Shown: positions 53,569 through 64,000 of the stretch, in pieces
Position numbering within the stretch: position 1 is the stretch's first letter
Layout of the letters: each line of letters opens with the position of its first letter
DNA from: Buxus sempervirens
Lineage: Eukaryota > Streptophyta > Magnoliopsida > Buxales > Buxaceae
Length of the DNA: 64,000 nt
Direction of reading: 5' to 3'
Assembly: GCA_947561395.2 (NCBI GenBank)
Contig: OX387187.1
Span: 37,243,829 to 37,307,828 of the forward strand
Notes under the pieces: model-generated
Database searches by the model: none
What the model was told of the DNA's origin: nothing
Seen by the model: only the letters and a program-made list of their open reading frames with translations
Translations under genes and position numbers: made by a program

Positions 53569-54030
53569 GAGGGGTGCAACTCGGGTTGGTTTGGTTCGGG
53601 TTGAAGTCAACCCAAGACCAAACTGAAAATATATATAGTTGAACCGAACTGAACTGAATGAAAACAGAAACTACTAAACAGAAAACCGAATCGAAAATGT
53701 ATAGAAAAGCAGAACCGAACCAAACTACATGAAAACTATTCAGGTCGGTTCGGGTTAGACCAATATATTCTTATGCTCAAACAAGGGTTTTTTTTTCGTA
53801 ACATCCTTAAAGTTTAAAGGTAAACTTTGAAAGTTTAACATATTATATATATATATGAATTCGGTTCGGTTTAACCAAACATGCAACCCAAAACCAAACT
53901 GACTTAGTTCGGTTTAGGGATTTTTGGACCGAAACCGCAACCGAACCATTATAAAAACCAAACCAAACTTAACCGAAATCGGTTTGGGTCAGTTCGGATT
54001 TGGTTTTAACCAGATTGAGTTGCACCCCTA
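53569..54030. mobile_element. hAT-like MITE with GGGGTGCAACTC termini (about 462 bp)
   Basis: AGGGGTGCAACTCGGGTT at the left and GAGTTGCACCCCTA at the right form a 13-14 bp inverted pair, and the sub-ends are made of GGTTCGGTT-type repeats in opposite orientation. No convincing 8-bp duplication was found. Confidence 0.7.
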
Positions 54031-54054
54031 GTAGGTACTTACTAACATGACATA

Positions 54055-54406
54055 TCTATACTAAATATAAAGATAACACAAGCTTGGGTAACATGCCAAA
54101 AATATGCCCTTTTTTCGACAATAATCTTCTAATGTCATTTTGTCTCTTATACTTAAGTGGGTAACTTTGTCTTTTTCTTTTTTCACTTTCCAAAAGATAC
54201 CCTTCAATAATTTGTTATCCCTTACATGTTCTAACTAACGTCATTTTTCAATTTTCAAAATATATCCTTTAATAATTTCTTATCCCTTACATGTCTTAAA
54301 CATTTCTCTATTTTTTAATTTCCAAAATTACCCTTTAACAAATTTGGTATTCCTTACATGTCCAAACATTTTATTTATACGTGCAATTGTACATGCACCC
54401 TGCTAG
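54055..54406 (+). mobile_element. Non-autonomous Helitron (352 bp)
   Basis: It starts TCTATACTAAATATAAAG after an A and ends CATGCACCCTGCTAG before a T. A small stem (GTGCA at 54381, TGCAC at 54394) lies just before the CTAG end. TC start, 3' hairpin, CTRR end and A/T target are the four Helitron hallmarks, all present here. Confidence 0.75.
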
Positions 54407-54413
54407 TGTATTT

Positions 54414-55440
54414 AATGATGGCAATGGGGTGGGTTAATTGCTCAATCCAACCATCGCATAAGAATGGAAATGATGACGGGTTAAACAGGTTACCCGTCCC
54501 GCCTTGCCCCTAATGGTTAGGGGTAGGTTAGGGTTTAGCTCAATCAACCTGAATTAGACCGTAAGTCATTAAAATAATTTTTATTTATTTATATAACATA
54601 TATTTATGTTATATTTATGAGTAAATGTATTATTAATTTATATATTTCATTTTTAAAAAACATTTATAAATTATATTTTATAACATAGTCAACCCTGACC
54701 CATCCATTGCCTACTCAATAGGGTTAGAAGTTGGGCTGTATGGGCTAAACCTTTATGGGGACAGATTAGATTTTGAAAAACCCGTCCATTCCCTAGGGTT
54801 GGGCTAGGGGTGGCAATCGGTCGAATATGGTACGGATCTGCTAAAATCCGAATCCGATTCGAAAAAATTTACCGATATCCGAATTCGATCCGATATCCGA
54901 CGGATCTTTAATACTTAAATCCAAATTCGAAATTCAATGAATATCCGAAATCCGAATTTGATCTGATATCCGATCCTAAATCCGAAATCCGAATTCAATC
55001 AGAAATCCGAATTTGAGCCTGTTTAAACCTTAAACTTTAAAAAACAATTTTAACAATTAAAGTAAATTTAACTATAAATTTTAACACAAATCCAAGTGTC
55101 TAATGATCAAATGATGATTTAACCCTTTTAACTTATTGTTGAACCATGGTCTGGACTAAGTTTATATATATTATAAGTATGTTTTCGGTTCGGATATTTT
55201 TCGGATCGGATACATGAATATCCGAATCCGAAAAAATTCGAATCCAAAATTAGAGATCCGAATCCGAATCGTGGATCTAAATCCTATATCCGAATTCGGT
55301 AATTTCAAATCGGATTCGGGTCGGATTGGATTCGGATATATATCCAACCCATTGCCAGCCCTAGGTTGGGCAACTCATAAATCAAGTTATGGAGGAGTTA
55401 GGGTTCAGTCCAAGGCAACCCGAAACTGGCTTGGGACCCA
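54414..55440. repeat. Outer repeat rich in GGGTTAGG-type phrases, split by a hAT element
   Basis: From GATGGCAATGGGGTGGG at 54416 the sequence runs to CTAGGGTTGGGC, is interrupted by the insertion 54805-55363, and continues as GGTTGGGCAACTC...GTTAGGGTTCAGTCC to about 55440. The style resembles the ends of the AACCCAACCC elements of this window, so it is probably an older hAT-like element that received a younger one. Confidence 0.5.
54805..55363. mobile_element. hAT-type MITE (559 bp) with perfect 8-bp duplication
   Basis: The ends are TAGGGGTGGCAATC and ATTGCCAGCCCTA. GGTTGGGC at 54797-54804 and 55364-55371 is an identical 8-bp duplication. The sub-ends consist of ATCCGAATCCGAAT-type repeats on the left and their reverse complement CGGATTCGGGTC on the right. 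No coding sequence. Confidence 0.9.
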
Positions 55441-55749
55441 ACCTTAATCCACTTAAATATATGTTCATTACAGTTATTTCATTATACAATTATATAATTT
55501 ATTTTAAAACACTCCAAGGGATTAAAAAATGCACAAAGGTATTTTTTGGAAAGTGGATAATAAAAAAGACAAAATTAACCCTACAGTAATATAAGGTAAT
55601 ATTACATTAAAAGGTTTGTTTGAAATGTGTATATATATAGGGAAAATTATGTTTTGACACCTTGTATGAACCGGAAAGCTATTTCATTAATTAATGTATG
55701 ACCAGACCGGACCGGATCCAACCGGTTTGAGAAATAAAAGTGCTGCTCC

Positions 55750-55756
55750 TATAAAT
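55750..55756 (+). promoter_or_regulatory. TATA box of the mitochondrial ACP gene
   Basis: TATAAAT lies 92 bases before the ATG at 55842. A start near 55782 (TCACTCTACTTCG) would be about 30 bases downstream and yields a leader ending in a (GA)n tract. Confidence 0.6.
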
Positions 55757-55805
55757 CTTCCCGTACCTGGTCACTCTACTTCGTTGACAACATTGCTCCG
55801 TGAGC

Positions 55806-55840
<35 letters not shown>
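55806..55840 (+). repeat. (GA)n tract directly before the ATG of mitochondrial ACP
   Basis: GAGAGA repeats with one interruption (AGAAAGAGAG) end one base before the start codon context GAATGGC. Length changes here would alter the 5' leader only. Confidence 0.9.
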
Positions 55841-55841
<1 letters not shown>

Positions 55842-58708
55842 ATGGCTTTGAGAAGGGCAATTCTTCGCCACATTCGGATACCTGTTCAAACCCTAGCTCA
55901 GAATGGATTGAAGATGCAGTCCTGGAATATTTGCAGCTCAATTCGATCGATGTCTTCTCATGGAGACGACCATCTCGACAAAGAAGAGGTGATGCAGAGA
56001 GTTCTCTCAGTGGTCAAGGACTTCCCCAAGGTCGATCCCTCGAAGGTCGGTTGATTTCCATCGCGATTCTTGTTTAACTTTTGGTTTAAGAGAAATGGGC
56101 TTTTTGTTTTGTTTTATACATTGCCGATTTGTTTTTGAAGATCGATTTGTCTCATCTTTCCAACAGACGCAGAACCAACAGGTTTTTACTCTTCCTCAGT
56201 TACCAGGTCTAGTCGTGTTTTTATTTCTTCCAAAAATCCTGGTTTCTGTTGAGAAAGTCCTCACTGAACCATCTCGAGACTCCGAAGGACTCATCTGGTG
56301 CGACTCACAAGCCTTGATAGGATTCTGTTGTTTGTGAACTGGAGATGAGACACAAGTATTCTAAGACCCACTCAAGATCTGCTAACCAAACCCCCATCTT
56401 CCGCATAACGAAATAAGGTACTAGGGACACATTCATTGGAATAAATGGAAAAGGGGAAGGGGGTCTCCTTGTCAAACTTTCCTGTGACGGTTTCATTGAT
56501 AAGAAATGAAAAGTACATATTCTTCACGAACATTGTTCTATGTGCGTCATCTTTCCCTAAATCCTTTCAAAGCTAGTACTGTGTGGAGAAAAGCCCACTC
56601 AACACTGTTTCAATACCTTTATAAATTGATCTTTTGAACCATTCCGTCCTCGCTAATTATCCTCCACATTCCTTTGATGAGTGAATGATTTGGAGAGGTT
56701 GGTGATTTTTAATGAAAGCACTTTGTTGATTAGATACCATTTAGTCAATTCCTTTTTGATTCTCAAGGCTAATACTTTTGCAATGTTCTTGTATAAAAAG
56801 TTTGGGTTAGGCTACCTTTGATAGGGTGAAATTGTGGAAGTCCCTAACCTTTGAAGCTTCAAATTTTTAAAGGATGAGGACAAGGAATGATAATTAGTGA
56901 TTTTATTGATAATTCTGTTGAGTGAAATTCTTGCACAACTTGCAATATAATCTTTGCAACCACATCCTAACAATCTTCAAATAATGCTATGGTAAAACCA
57001 TCATTGCTTAAAGTTTTATATTTATTGGTGGTCTATATTGCCTTTTTCCCTTCCTCTTCTTCTAATCTCAGTTTTCAGCCACTCCAGCTTTTTCCTATAT
57101 AATCTATCCAGGGTTAAGCAAACAAAATTTTAGATCCTGGTGACGTTAGTGCAAATCAAAGTCGAAGGAGGTTAAAGCTTGTTCAATCTCTTCACCCTTC
57201 TCTGGCCAAGGTACTAGCCTATTAGTTGATCTCAGTACGTGATGGAATGAGATTCTCATACCATTTGCTATAAGGCTCTCCTAGAACTGATGTTGAAGAA
57301 CTGATTGCTAATTTTTCAAGGTAGACTGATGCAAGTAAGAAATTTCATGGGAGTACAGTTATACTTTAAAGAGTTTTTGGTTTTATTAACCAATTTATGG
57401 GATCATGACCATCATAACAAGAAAGGTCAATTCACATGATATAGGTTTGGTTGAAGAATCCAACTATTGTGGATCTATTGGATGTAACTTGACCAGATGA
57501 GCCATTAACATTGATGTGTTGGTCATGATAGTTGATCTTACTGAGTGTTTACAGCTGATAGATCTTGATATGACTCTTTTAGGATCAAAATCTGAATATT
57601 TCCTCAGTAGTTATTAGAAAGGAATCATTTCTTTAATAGTTCTTCAATAGATTGACTCTGTTGATTTCTAGTCTCTAGTCTCTTGCAGTCTTTTTATATC
57701 AGTTTCAAACCTGTGGAATCATATACCATCTACCATCTTCCTGTGAGAACCCTCTGATGATATTAGACTGTGTAGCAGCTTCTGTGAATCGTTTCTGTTT
57801 TACTCTCAAAATATAATATTTTAGGAAGTTCTTTCTGGTTCTCCGTTCTTTGGCATTTTTCTTCCTTACCTGGAAATTTTCCTCCTGTTTTTGTTGCATC
57901 TTTGGCTGGTCACAGGATTGTCTACTAATTGTTCTAAAAGTTGTTTCTTCTTACCTTTATTATGGGAAATATTTTATGTGACGTAATTCTATTACCAATG
58001 GTTGTGGAGTTGTACATTTCTTGTTCTCTATGTTTCTGTGGATATCTATTTGGTCCTTTTCATCTTCTGTTCCAGTTAACTCTGCCATTCCCAATAGCAG
58101 GTTCCTGCCCTGAAAGGTTTTTTCACTTTCAATTGAGTTTCTTCAATGAACTTTTATGTGGGCATGTTATGATTAACATAATTTTCCTTGTATAATGTAA
58201 TATTTGTTTCCAAATGAACATCCATCTGTATATCCCAAGTGATCAATCTGTTCATCTTTTTCAAATGCTTATGCAGCTTCTCCTGATTTCATTCAATTTT
58301 CTTTTCTTAATTTCCTATTGGGTTCATCTTGGAATTTTATCTCATCAGTTGCCCTTTGTCAACTCTTCTGGTCCTTCTACAAAACCTTCCTTGTTTCTGA
58401 ACACAGTGGTTCAATGTCTCTCATCTTTCAGCTCATCTCATCTACTACAGTTTAATTTATCTTGGTTACACTCATTAATGCAATCAAAAGGAATTATGGG
58501 ATTACAATTCATTATGCTTACATGCATGCAGGTATCACCTGATGTCCATTTTCAGAAAGACTTAGGCTTGGATAGCTTGGATAATGTTGAGATTGTAATG
58601 GCTTTAGAAGAGGAGTTCAAGCTGGAGATTCCAGACCTGGAAGCTGATAAGATCGACTCCTGTAAACTTGCCATTGAGTATATCCATAACCATCCTATGG
58701 CTAGTTAG
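55842..58708 (+). CDS. Mitochondrial acyl carrier protein, two exons, 126 aa
   Basis: Mitochondrial ACP carries growing acyl chains for mitochondrial fatty acid (octanoyl/lipoate) synthesis and is also bound to respiratory complex I. Exon 1 is 55842-56045 (68 codons) and exon 2 is 58532-58708 (58 codons plus stop), joined in phase 0 across a 2486-bp GT-AG intron. Residues 1-37 are an Arg-rich presequence (MALRRAILRHIRIPVQ...SIRSMSS). The ACP fold starts at HLDKEEVMQRVLSVVKDFPK; helix II holds FQKDLGLDSLDNVEIVMALE with Ser83 as the 4'-phosphopantetheine attachment site in DSLD. The end is CKLAIEYIHNHPMAS. The protein resembles plant mtACP2 most. Chloroplast ACPs lack this presequence and this acidic C-terminal pattern. 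Confidence 0.96.
56046..58531 (+). other. Intron 1 of mitochondrial ACP
   Basis: Donor AAG|GTCGGTTG and acceptor CATGCAG|GTATCACC. An open frame entering exon 2 from 58214 is intron sequence read through. No nested gene recognised. Confidence 0.8.
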
Positions 58709-60790
58709 TTTGAGCTAGATGATGACTCTGACAAAGTTTCAATCTTCCTACACTGTTAATTACCTTTACTTGGAATACAATAATTGGTTAAACCCTGATT
58801 TTCCTTGAAATATTGGGTGGTTTACATTTGAATGTAGTGGAAGTCAAAGGCATTGAGGACCTGCGGAAGTTCTTGACTTTAATATGATTTCAATTTGAAA
58901 AATGATAATTTCTCTGGCTTTTAACCTAGACAGTGGCAGTTCATTAGCTTGTACATTTATATTTGAGGTGGCTCATTACTGTTCATATTCTCCTGGCCAA
59001 GCACCTGAAACTAATGTTGAATGTCTCTTTCAATCAAGTGACCAGATCAGCAAACAAGGTCACTGATAGATTAATAAAAGCAGGCATTTCAAGGGAGTTT
59101 TTGTTTGTGGGGATTCCTTCACATGAAGCACTGATGCCTGTGGAGTCTTTTCTCTACTTGTTGTGTTGTTTTTTTCTGTTCTTCTTGTAGTATAGGAATA
59201 TTTCTGGAGTAGAGCAGGTTTTAATATTATCATCTCATTACTTAATAATATATATATATATATATATGTATGTATATGACATTTACTCACTACCATTCTT
59301 TCTCTTCAGTTATTATGGTTGTTTTTGCTGGAAGATCATTACTATTACTAAGTTGAAATAAACTTTGGGATCTCGGTTGTCTTCCCATGCATCTTCCTAT
59401 TCTACCAGTTCTTTTATATACGCCCCTGATAAATTTTTTTTTCCTTCCTGGCAATGTCATGAGGTTGGGGGTCCTATTCCAATATTCTTTATAATTAATA
59501 TGCACAACGTTCTGTTTGCTTTCTCTTAATTGTACTTTCTCCCTTGTTTGTTATTTTCTTCATATAGGTGCTCATTCCTTTTGGAATTCTCAGAATCTCA
59601 GAACCAGTTCAACTTCTGAATTCTATGTTTTTCTTCCAGCTCTTCTCTTTATTTTTTAAAATACGTGCTTCAATTTCATGCATTGACTTGTTTCTTCCAG
59701 TGAGAAACAGGCTTATGCTATTTCAGACAGTATCATCCCTTCACATTAATATGCTAATGAAAGTGCTTTCTATTTTCTAATTGGGGGGAAAAATAATGAA
59801 TTTACTTGTGCTAAGTTTTACAAGTCAAGAGCTGTGTTATCATTATTAATTTTTTATTTGGTACGACATAGGTCCGCACAAATCATGAGTTTATTTTACA
59901 CTAGTCTCCACAACGCACTTCACTGCATCTCACCCTCTGTTGTTGCTGTGGATATATGTTCCCAATGTGTCACTTGTCCAAAGTTACTTACCCACGAGCA
60001 TAAGCAGAGCAGAGCACGGCCTCATCATTGAGCTCCTCTGAGCTTCGAGGACGGTTCCGCATGCCTGTTTGCTTCTGTTAATGGGGGATGTTATGCATCA
60101 TCCATAACAGCATCATTTTTGTTTGCTCTTTTTTAAGTGATTTTTCAAGTCCAAGCACAAGTTTTTTAGTTTACCTCCTCTCTGATTGACTTCCATCATG
60201 GTGTCTTCGATTCATATAAGTTGTTGATCTTTATAAGTGACATATGTTGCAAAAGAGCTTCCATAAAAAGCTCCTCCCAGGTTTTTCAACACAGAGATCA
60301 CCTCCTTTTCTAAGTTCAGTAAGGGTTATCCCTTCATATCCAAAAGGGGAAAAAAATGGGGGGTTACCCCTGTCCACGACCTTTTCTTAGGTGCTTCTTT
60401 TTATTTTATTTATTTTCAATTTTGGAAAAAATCTTTTGGGTGTTAATTTGTGTAGGTTCATCTTGGTAGCTTAAAATTTCGTATACGTTCGACTTTTAAT
60501 TTGATATCCAGCTGACAAATGTGATAAAAACTGTATTTTAAGGCCGAAGCAAGAAGGCATTGGCATGTTCCTTTCTTGCTGTTTTTTTCTACATAAGACG
60601 CCCACAGTGTTAGGCTAATTCTGTACTCTTTGCAGGGAAAGTTAGATTTGGTTAGCAATCCATTTGATTTAGTGAAAATCATGCATTGAACATCTTTCCT
60701 TTTCTTTATCCCCACACTTTGAAAAGTTATACCAAACAGCCTCTAACTGATGTTCTTTCCACAAGTGGAAAACGTTCTTGGGCGATCTTG
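58709..60790. other. Intergenic region with a possible LINE remnant and a TA microsatellite
   Basis: At about 59025-59120 the plus strand encodes VTRSANKVTDRLIKAGISRE, resembling the RNase H end of plant LINEs. A (TA)n run lies at about 59249-59268. The rest is AT-rich without a gene. Confidence 0.45.
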
Positions 60791-61234
60791 GTTGGAAATC
60801 GTTTCTTATAGTTGGTTTCGTGTTTCTATTGTTATTTGTACTTCATCCTTTTTTATGAACTTTGGGGTGGCTGTGTAATGATAGTGAATGTACACGCTAC
60901 CATTATTAGTCCGTTACATAAGTTATGGGTGGGTACTGGGTAGGTATTTAATTTTTTTTTATTTCTTTTAAATAGGACCTGAGAGTCTTTAAAAATTTGA
61001 GAATTTGCTTTATAAAAATATGCGTAAATAATAGAAACCTCCCTTGAGGTTTGCACTAACTACCTATACTTCCCTTCAAATCTCTGAAATAACAATTTCT
61101 GCCTAAGGTTTGTAAAAATGTAATACTTATTGCCTTTTCGAGTTTTTGATGGATATGGCTAATGTCAACAATCTTCAAGTATAAAGAGTTGAATTTATCC
61201 TCAAAATAAAATTTTGGGGGGAGTATAAATAGAC

Positions 61235-61350
61235 ATGCTGCTATGTGGAGCATCTCACAGTGAATATTTTTTAACCAGAAAAATCATTTAACATTTTCAA
61301 AAGCAAAGACTTTGCAGGTGTTGGATGCTCTACATGACAACATATTAAGT
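61235..61350. mobile_element. MITE, GAGATGCTGCCATGT family (copy 3, in duplication copy 1)
   Basis: ATGCTGCTATGTGGAGCATC and GGATGCTCTACATGACAACAT form a 20-bp inverted pair. The same element is at 62060-62175 in the second duplication copy, with ATGCTGCCATGTGAAGCATC and GGATGCTCTACATGGCAACAT. Confidence 0.6.
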
Positions 61351-62059
61351 TTTCATTTGCCCTTTTTGAAAACTTCCATAACATTGTACCCCAAAAATGC
61401 TGTTCAATGTGTTTTTAAGATTTTCCCTGTTCTTGCCGCCCTATTGGCTTCCTATTTCTGAGCGCATGTGGGGTCACATTAGGGCTGAAACATCTAATGT
61501 TGGCTCTTGTCTTTTACATGATAGTTTATCCTGTTTTCCGTTGAACATCATAGGCTCTGATTGACTAAAGGAGAACTCAGCCAATTTCTTCCAAATTTAG
61601 GGCTGGAGATCGTTTCTAATAGTTGGTTTCGTGTTTCTATTGTTATTTGTACTTCATCTTTTTTTTTTTATAAACTTTGGGGTGGCTGTGTAATAATACT
61701 GCATGTACACGCTACCATTATTAGTCTGTTACATAAGTTATGGGTGGGTACATAAGTTATGGGTGGGTATTATTATTTTTAAATAGGACCTGAGAGTATT
61801 TAAAAATTTGAGAATTTGCCTTATAAAAATATGCATAAATTATAGAAACCTCCTTTGAGGTTTGCACTAACTACCTATACTTCCTTTCAAATTTCTGAAA
61901 TAACAATTTCTCCCTAAGGTTTGTAAAAATGTAAGAGTCATTGCCCTTTCTAGGTTTTTGATGGAGATGGATAATGTCAGCAATCTTCAAGTATAAACAG
62001 TTGAATTTTTCCTTAAAATAAAATTTTTGGGGAGTTCGGAGTAAATAAATAGACAAGGA

Positions 62060-62175
62060 AATGCGATGCTGCCATGTGAAGCATCTTGCGGTGAGTATTT
62101 TCAACAAGAAAAATCATTAAAATTTTCAAAAGCAAAAACTTTGCAGCCGTTGGATGCTCTACATGGCAACATCTT
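62060..62175. mobile_element. MITE, GAGATGCTGCCATGT family (copy 4, in duplication copy 2)
   Basis: It is the counterpart of the element at 61235, and its inverted ends are similarly preserved. Confidence 0.6.
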
Positions 62176-62473
62176 AAGTTCTCGTTTGCCCTGTTTGAAA
62201 CCTTCCCTAACATTCCTTTTCTTGCCCTATTGGCTTCCTATTTTTGAACGCATGTGGGGCCTCGTAGAATCAAATTTGGGGCTGAAACTTCTAAGGTTGG
62301 CTCTTGTCTTTTACACGTTAGTCTATCCTATTTTCTGTTAAACATCATAGGCTCTGATTGACTAAAGGAGAATTCAGTTAATTTCTTCCAAATTATACCA
62401 CAAACTGTCTTCCCATAATAGATTGTCTCCCCTATTTTCTCCCATCTCTTCTTATCCTATCATTCCAGACAAG

Positions 62474-62480
62474 TATAAAA
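62474..62480 (+). promoter_or_regulatory. TATA box of the PMEI/invertase inhibitor gene
   Basis: TATAAAA followed by AGGTCC. A start about 30 bases downstream (near 62505) would leave the ATG at 62531 as the first start codon in the mRNA and exclude the longer frame from 62423. Confidence 0.75.
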
Positions 62481-62530
62481 AGGTCCTAAGGGGGATGAGC
62501 AAAGAAAACCCAATCTTTCAAGCAACAAAC

Positions 62531-63073
62531 ATGAGGTCTTCTTCCTTCTCTTTGTTCTCCTTCTCTTTCTTTCTCTTCCTCTTCCTTCATGGTGCGGTAA
62601 GCGCTAATCTTGTCGGCGAAACATGCAAGAAAGCATCACAGAGCAATCCAAAAATTAGCTTCCAATTCTGCTTATCGACTCTCCAAGCAAATCCGGCGAG
62701 CAAAACCGCAGATCTTCAAGGACTCGGGGTTATTGCTACTGGGTTAATAGTTCCCAAAGCAAACAACGTTGCTTCACAAGCTGCCAAGCTTTTGAAGAAC
62801 CAGAAATTGGATGCCTTTTCTAAGAAATGCTTGAATGATTGCTCCAGCCTTTACTCTGATGCCGTCCCCACGCTAAAAGAAGCTGCTAATGCCTTTAAGA
62901 CTAAGGATTACTCTACAGCTAATGTAAAACTGAGTTCGGCCATGGATGCGTCTTTGACCTGCGAAGCTGGGTTCAAGGAGAAGAAAGGCTTGGTGTCTCC
63001 GCTAACAAAGGAGAACAATGAGTTCTCCCAAGTTACCTCCATTGCTCTTGCCATGACAAATATGTTCCATTGA
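62531..63073 (+). CDS. Secreted PMEI-domain protein, putative invertase inhibitor (Pla a 1-like), 180 aa
   Basis: PMEI-domain proteins inhibit cell-wall or vacuolar invertases or pectin methylesterases in the apoplast. The chosen start (AACATGAGG) lies after the TATA box and leads straight into a signal peptide: MRSSSFS, a Phe/Leu-rich core, and a likely cleavage after VSA (residue 25). A four-helix PMEI domain follows with the conserved cysteines C32 and C47 (first hairpin) and C104 and C144 (second), plus an additional C100. Motifs TADLQGLGVIATGL and CEAGFKEKKGLVSPLTKEN resemble the plane-tree pollen protein Pla a 1 and relatives annotated as putative invertase inhibitors. There is no intron. 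Inhibitor target (invertase or pectin methylesterase) cannot be told from sequence. The start at 62423 would put 36 residues before the signal peptide and is rejected. Confidence 0.92.
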   Translation: MRSSSFSLFSFSFFLFLFLHGAVSANLVGETCKKASQSNPKISFQFCLSTLQANPASKTADLQGLGVIATGLIVPKANNVASQAAKLLKNQKLDAFSKKCLNDCSSLYSDAVPTLKEAANAFKTKDYSTANVKLSSAMDASLTCEAGFKEKKGLVSPLTKENNEFSQVTSIALAMTNMFH

Positions 63074-64000
63074 TCCATATATCCATTTTTTTTTCTTTTG
63101 GGTTGAAGAAAGGCCAAATAAGGAGCCGTTTCAAGTGACCTTTGATCACTCTGGCTATTACAAATACATTTCACTGACCTTCATAAATTTTTAGTTAATT
63201 AATTTGTATTTTCACATCATGAAAGAAATGAACCAGGTTTTGAATATACAAGACTTGATAACCATATTTTCCTTGGTAATCTTACTAATATAGTGGAAAA
63301 TGATCTGCCAAATGATCACATTTGGCCATGTCAATCTTATAGGCTTGGATAGTTGAATTAAATGATTATTGTGTTATTATTTTCAGCATCAAGGGATTTT
63401 TTTTTCTTTCTAATTTTTAATAAACCATTGAGCTGGGCCCAATGGATGTAACATTGAACCCTAATTGGGCTATAAATAGTACGGGCCAGGCCAGGTTCTG
63501 ATCTTTCTCTTTCTTTTTTTTTTTTTTTTATTTAACATTTATTTCACTAATTTAGGGACTTTACTGACAAGTAATTTTAAAATTAGAATCTTAAAGGGTA
63601 GGTTATAGACGAATTCCATTTAATTAGATGCTTTTTAAATCAAGTGACAATGGTTATAGACTAAAATTTAAAATGTCGTTTGGATTGCATGAATCCAGTT
63701 GTGCAGATTTAATTCAGATATATAGGGATTGAAATCTGATCAGTGGTGGGACCCAGTCTGTTGCCGTAGGAGATGGACCGTATCAGAAGTGTAAATATTT
63801 TTTCCTCAAAAAAAGCTATCTTTTCTTGCCATGTAACGTAAAGACGTACGAGCAGTGCAAAAGATCGGTAGGACCAGTTTGTTACAAACTTAGGTAATAA
63901 GATTAATAATACAATTATTGTTGGTATCATTATGAGTTACATTCTTTTACTATACAGGGATTATTTCAACCATTTGATTTATACATTTAATTTGAAATTT
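63074..64000. other. 3' flank of the PMEI gene and unannotated end of the window
   Basis: Holds a T run near 63515-63529 and a CTATAAATAGTA phrase near 63470 that looks like a TATA box, but no open frame follows it within the window. Confidence 0.4.

Larger units (their letters stand above)
60793..62400. repeat. Tandem segmental duplication, unit about 800 bp
   Basis: GTTGGTTTCGTGTTTCTATT is at 60811 and 61622 (offset 811) and TTGACTAAAGGAGAA at 61561 and 62358 (offset 797). The order of all intermediate phrases is the same. Copies differ by scattered substitutions, and copy 2 has an extra 18-bp unit (ACATAAGTTATGGGTGGGT). Both copies carry the same small MITE (61235-61350 and 62060-62175), so that insertion came before the duplication. 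The block ends just before the promoter of the PMEI gene. Confidence 0.9.

Noticed and set aside
58214..58531. 5' half of the 164-codon frame that contains ACP exon 2
   Set aside because: It is intron sequence read through. The acceptor at 58531 joins in phase to exon 1 and gives a complete ACP.
62423..62530. 36-residue N-terminal extension of the PMEI protein
   Set aside because: It would begin upstream of the TATA box and bury the signal peptide.

Overview
The window is nuclear DNA from a flowering plant, almost certainly a eudicot. The genes have GT-AG introns, AT-rich introns and intergenic DNA, a plant-type snRNA promoter (USE plus TATA), and plant-only families: purine permeases, a nuclear-encoded mitochondrial maturase, and a Pla a 1-like invertase inhibitor. 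Resemblance of the last gene to the plane-tree protein Pla a 1 would fit a Proteales-like plant, but this alone cannot settle the species.

Layout: (1) 1-9187, minus strand: the first six exons of the NAD-dependent malic enzyme alpha (62 kDa) subunit; the rest lies left of the window, and its long introns carry an LTR retrotransposon and a LINE scrap. (2) 9.2-17.8 kb: gene-poor, with an RTE-type LINE end, a 45-bp tandem duplication, Helitron-like elements and a SINE. (3) 18149-19057, plus strand: an intronless plant gene of unknown function with an N-terminal Cys motif. (4) 19-26 kb: gene-poor, with two fold-back elements and truncated LINEs. (5) 26.8-36.7 kb, minus strand: two tandem purine permease genes, each with a tiny first exon about 1.5 kb upstream, separated by hAT, Helitron and LINE insertions. 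(6) 37.8-38.0 kb, plus strand: a U2 snRNA gene with USE and TATA box. (7) 41393-43585, plus strand: nMAT2-like organellar intron maturase, intronless coding region. (8) 49151-52642, plus strand: six-exon GOT1 vesicle-transport gene. (9) 53.5-55.4 kb: a stack of transposons. (10) 55842-58708, plus strand: two-exon mitochondrial acyl carrier protein. (11) 60.8-62.4 kb: a tandem duplication of about 800 bp. (12) 62531-63073, plus strand: secreted PMEI/invertase-inhibitor (Pla a 1-like) gene.

The genes do not form a pathway cluster. Three of them (NAD-malic enzyme, nMAT2, mtACP) act in mitochondria, which is probably coincidence. The U2 snRNA serves nuclear splicing, GOT1 serves ER-Golgi transport, and the purine permeases and the PMEI protein act in transport and the apoplast. 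The most informative material outside the genes is transposon archaeology: several elements have target-site duplications or termini readable to the base, and three diverged copies of one intergenic repeat are each broken by different insertions. I found no CRISPR array, phage, operon or clearly new multi-gene system. All exon boundaries were read by eye from splice signals and protein family conservation.
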